In this document: positions 4,984 to 5,751 of the stretch, piece by piece | How positions within the stretch are numbered: position 1 is the stretch's first letter | How the letters are laid out: each line of letters begins with the position of its first letter | Source of the DNA: Myxococcales bacterium | GTDB lineage: Bacteria; Myxococcota; Bradymonadia; UBA7976; UBA1532 | NCBI GenBank assembly: GCA_020430675.1 | Contig: JAGQJJ010000302.1 | Span: forward strand, 1-5,751 | Direction: 5' to 3' | Length of the DNA: 5,751 bases | The notes under the pieces: model-generated | What the model was told of the DNA's origin: nothing | The model's database searches: none | The model's input: the letters and a program-made list of their open reading frames with translations, nothing else | Position numbers and translations under genes: made by a program

Positions 4984-5751
4984 TCACTGCACGGGCGGCG
5001 TGCCCACGCGGAAGACGCCGCGCAAGTCTTCGGTCTGGCTGATGTATCGGCGCTCGCCATCCGCGTCTTCGCGATAGCTGGCCACACGGAACTGATAGAG
5101 CGCGCCGTCGCCGGCGTCGGGCGTCCAGGGGTAGCGCACCTGCGCGCCGCCGGTGACGCGGGGCACGTCGATGTCGGTGAGCACCACATCGCCGAAGCCA
5201 TCGTAGATGCGCAGCTCGTAGCCATCTTCGGACGAGTCATCGGCCCAGGTCAGGGTGATCTCGCCCTCGGGCACGTCTTCGATGCCTTGTGCGCCCGGGC
5301 TGATGACCGCCAGGGCCTCGGTGATCTTGAAGCTCTGCGCGACCTCGACCGCTTCGTTGACGCCGACGTCGACGCGCGCGATCGCCGTGCCGCCGATGCC
5401 CGTGTCGGGATCGCGCACGAGCCGGTCATTCTCGAACGCGGCGAGCACGGCATAGCGGCCCGGGGGCACGCCAGCGATGACAAAGCCGCCGGTGACGTCG
5501 GCCGCGCGCAGGCCGGCGACCGAGGGGCCGCGGGTGGTCTCGGGGTTGAAGGCGCTGTCGGGCACCAGGATGACCGTCGTCGTCGACGCGCCGGGCGCGT
5601 TGGCAAACTGCACCGAGCCGGCCACCGAGCCCACGGTGTCGCCGGTGGCGTCGAGGACCACATCGTCGAGGCCGTCGGCCGGCACGTCGATCGCGGTCGG
5701 CGGCACGTGCAGCCCGAGCAGATAACCCACCACCGTCACGGCGCCGCGGGG
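4984..5751 (-). CDS. C-terminal part of a large, probably secreted protein (carboxypeptidase-regulatory-like and Fn3-like domains)
   Basis: The frame is open from the right edge to TGA 4986-4984, giving 255 residues. The GTG at 5739 is probably internal, since the frame continues past it to the edge (Pro-Arg-Gly-Ala before it). The first part (~30-135) reads SVAGSVQFANAPG, later GGFVIAGVPPGRYAVLAAFEND, the signature of a carboxypeptidase regulatory-like (prealbumin-like) beta-sandwich. A linker rich in Ile/Glu/Pro follows. The second part (~165-250) has TLTWADDSSEDGYELRIYD and YQFRVASYRE, typical of an Fn3/Ig-like sandwich. There are no Cys in the visible part and no membrane anchor at the C-terminus. 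Such proteins are usually exported surface or extracellular proteins in Myxococcota; the signal peptide would lie outside the window. It converges with the HExxH gene, with only 8 bases between the stops. Role unknown, probably structural or binding. Confidence 0.78.
   Translation of the reverse strand, partial: PRGAVTVVGYLLGLHVPPTAIDVPADGLDDVVLDATGDTVGSVAGSVQFANAPGASTTTVILVPDSAFNPETTRGPSVAGLRAADVTGGFVIAGVPPGRYAVLAAFENDRLVRDPDTGIGGTAIARVDVGVNEAVEVAQSFKITEALAVISPGAQGIEDVPEGEITLTWADDSSEDGYELRIYDGFGDVVLTDIDVPRVTGGAQVRYPWTPDAGDGALYQFRVASYREDADGERRYISQTEDLRGVFRVGTPPVQ

Noticed and set aside
4989..5003. GCACG-GGCGG-CGTGC hairpin near the 4975/4984 gene ends as a terminator
   Set aside because: The stem is only 5 bp, lies within the coding end of the last gene and has no T-run on either side.

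Overview
The window is GC-rich and densely coded on both strands, with high G/C at third codon positions. The best clue to the host is the C-terminus of the gene at 1222-2211(-). It carries a glycine-rich stretch with a Gly-Cys-Ser, then a short hydrophobic segment and an Arg cluster, which is the layout of a MYXO-CTERM sorting signal. Together with a lipid-anchored two-haem cytochrome and a large secreted regulatory-like/Fn3-like protein, this suggests a Myxococcota (former Deltaproteobacteria) chromosome. The species cannot be told from the sequence.

Layout. (1) 2-130(+): the last 42 codons of an unrecognised gene that begins before the window. (2) 135-1232(+): a cytosolic trypsin-like serine protease. 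It has a complete His-Asp-Ser triad and an N-terminal helical region resembling the effector-associated (death-like adaptor) domains of NTP-dependent bacterial conflict systems. It starts 4 bases after the previous stop, so the two genes are probably coupled. (3) Convergent to this is a two-gene minus-strand operon. First comes 2223-3917, a lipoprotein with a beta-propeller-like region followed by a di-haem cytochrome c peroxidase/MauG-like domain. Then comes 1222-2211, a secreted Ig-like (Big_5-type) protein with the MYXO-CTERM-like tail. The stop codon of the first overlaps the Shine-Dalgarno of the second. (4) 3918-4111: a 194-base divergent intergenic region with a dyad and regularly spaced T-tracts. 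(5) 4112-4975(+): a stand-alone cytosolic zincin-type protein with an HExxH motif and a downstream Pro-Glu-Glu-x-Asp-Ala motif. I cannot assign it to a named family. (6) 4984-5751(-): the C-terminal part of a large probably secreted protein, running off the right edge.

Functional reading. Genes 1-2 look like part of a conflict/immunity or programmed-death module whose sensing or NTPase partner would lie left of the window. Genes 3-4 form a cell-envelope redox pair: a haem-bearing lipoprotein and a co-translated exported protein that could be its partner or substrate. The HExxH protein and the last gene have no evident link to these units. No RNA genes, CRISPR arrays, insertion sequences or convincing intrinsic terminators were seen.
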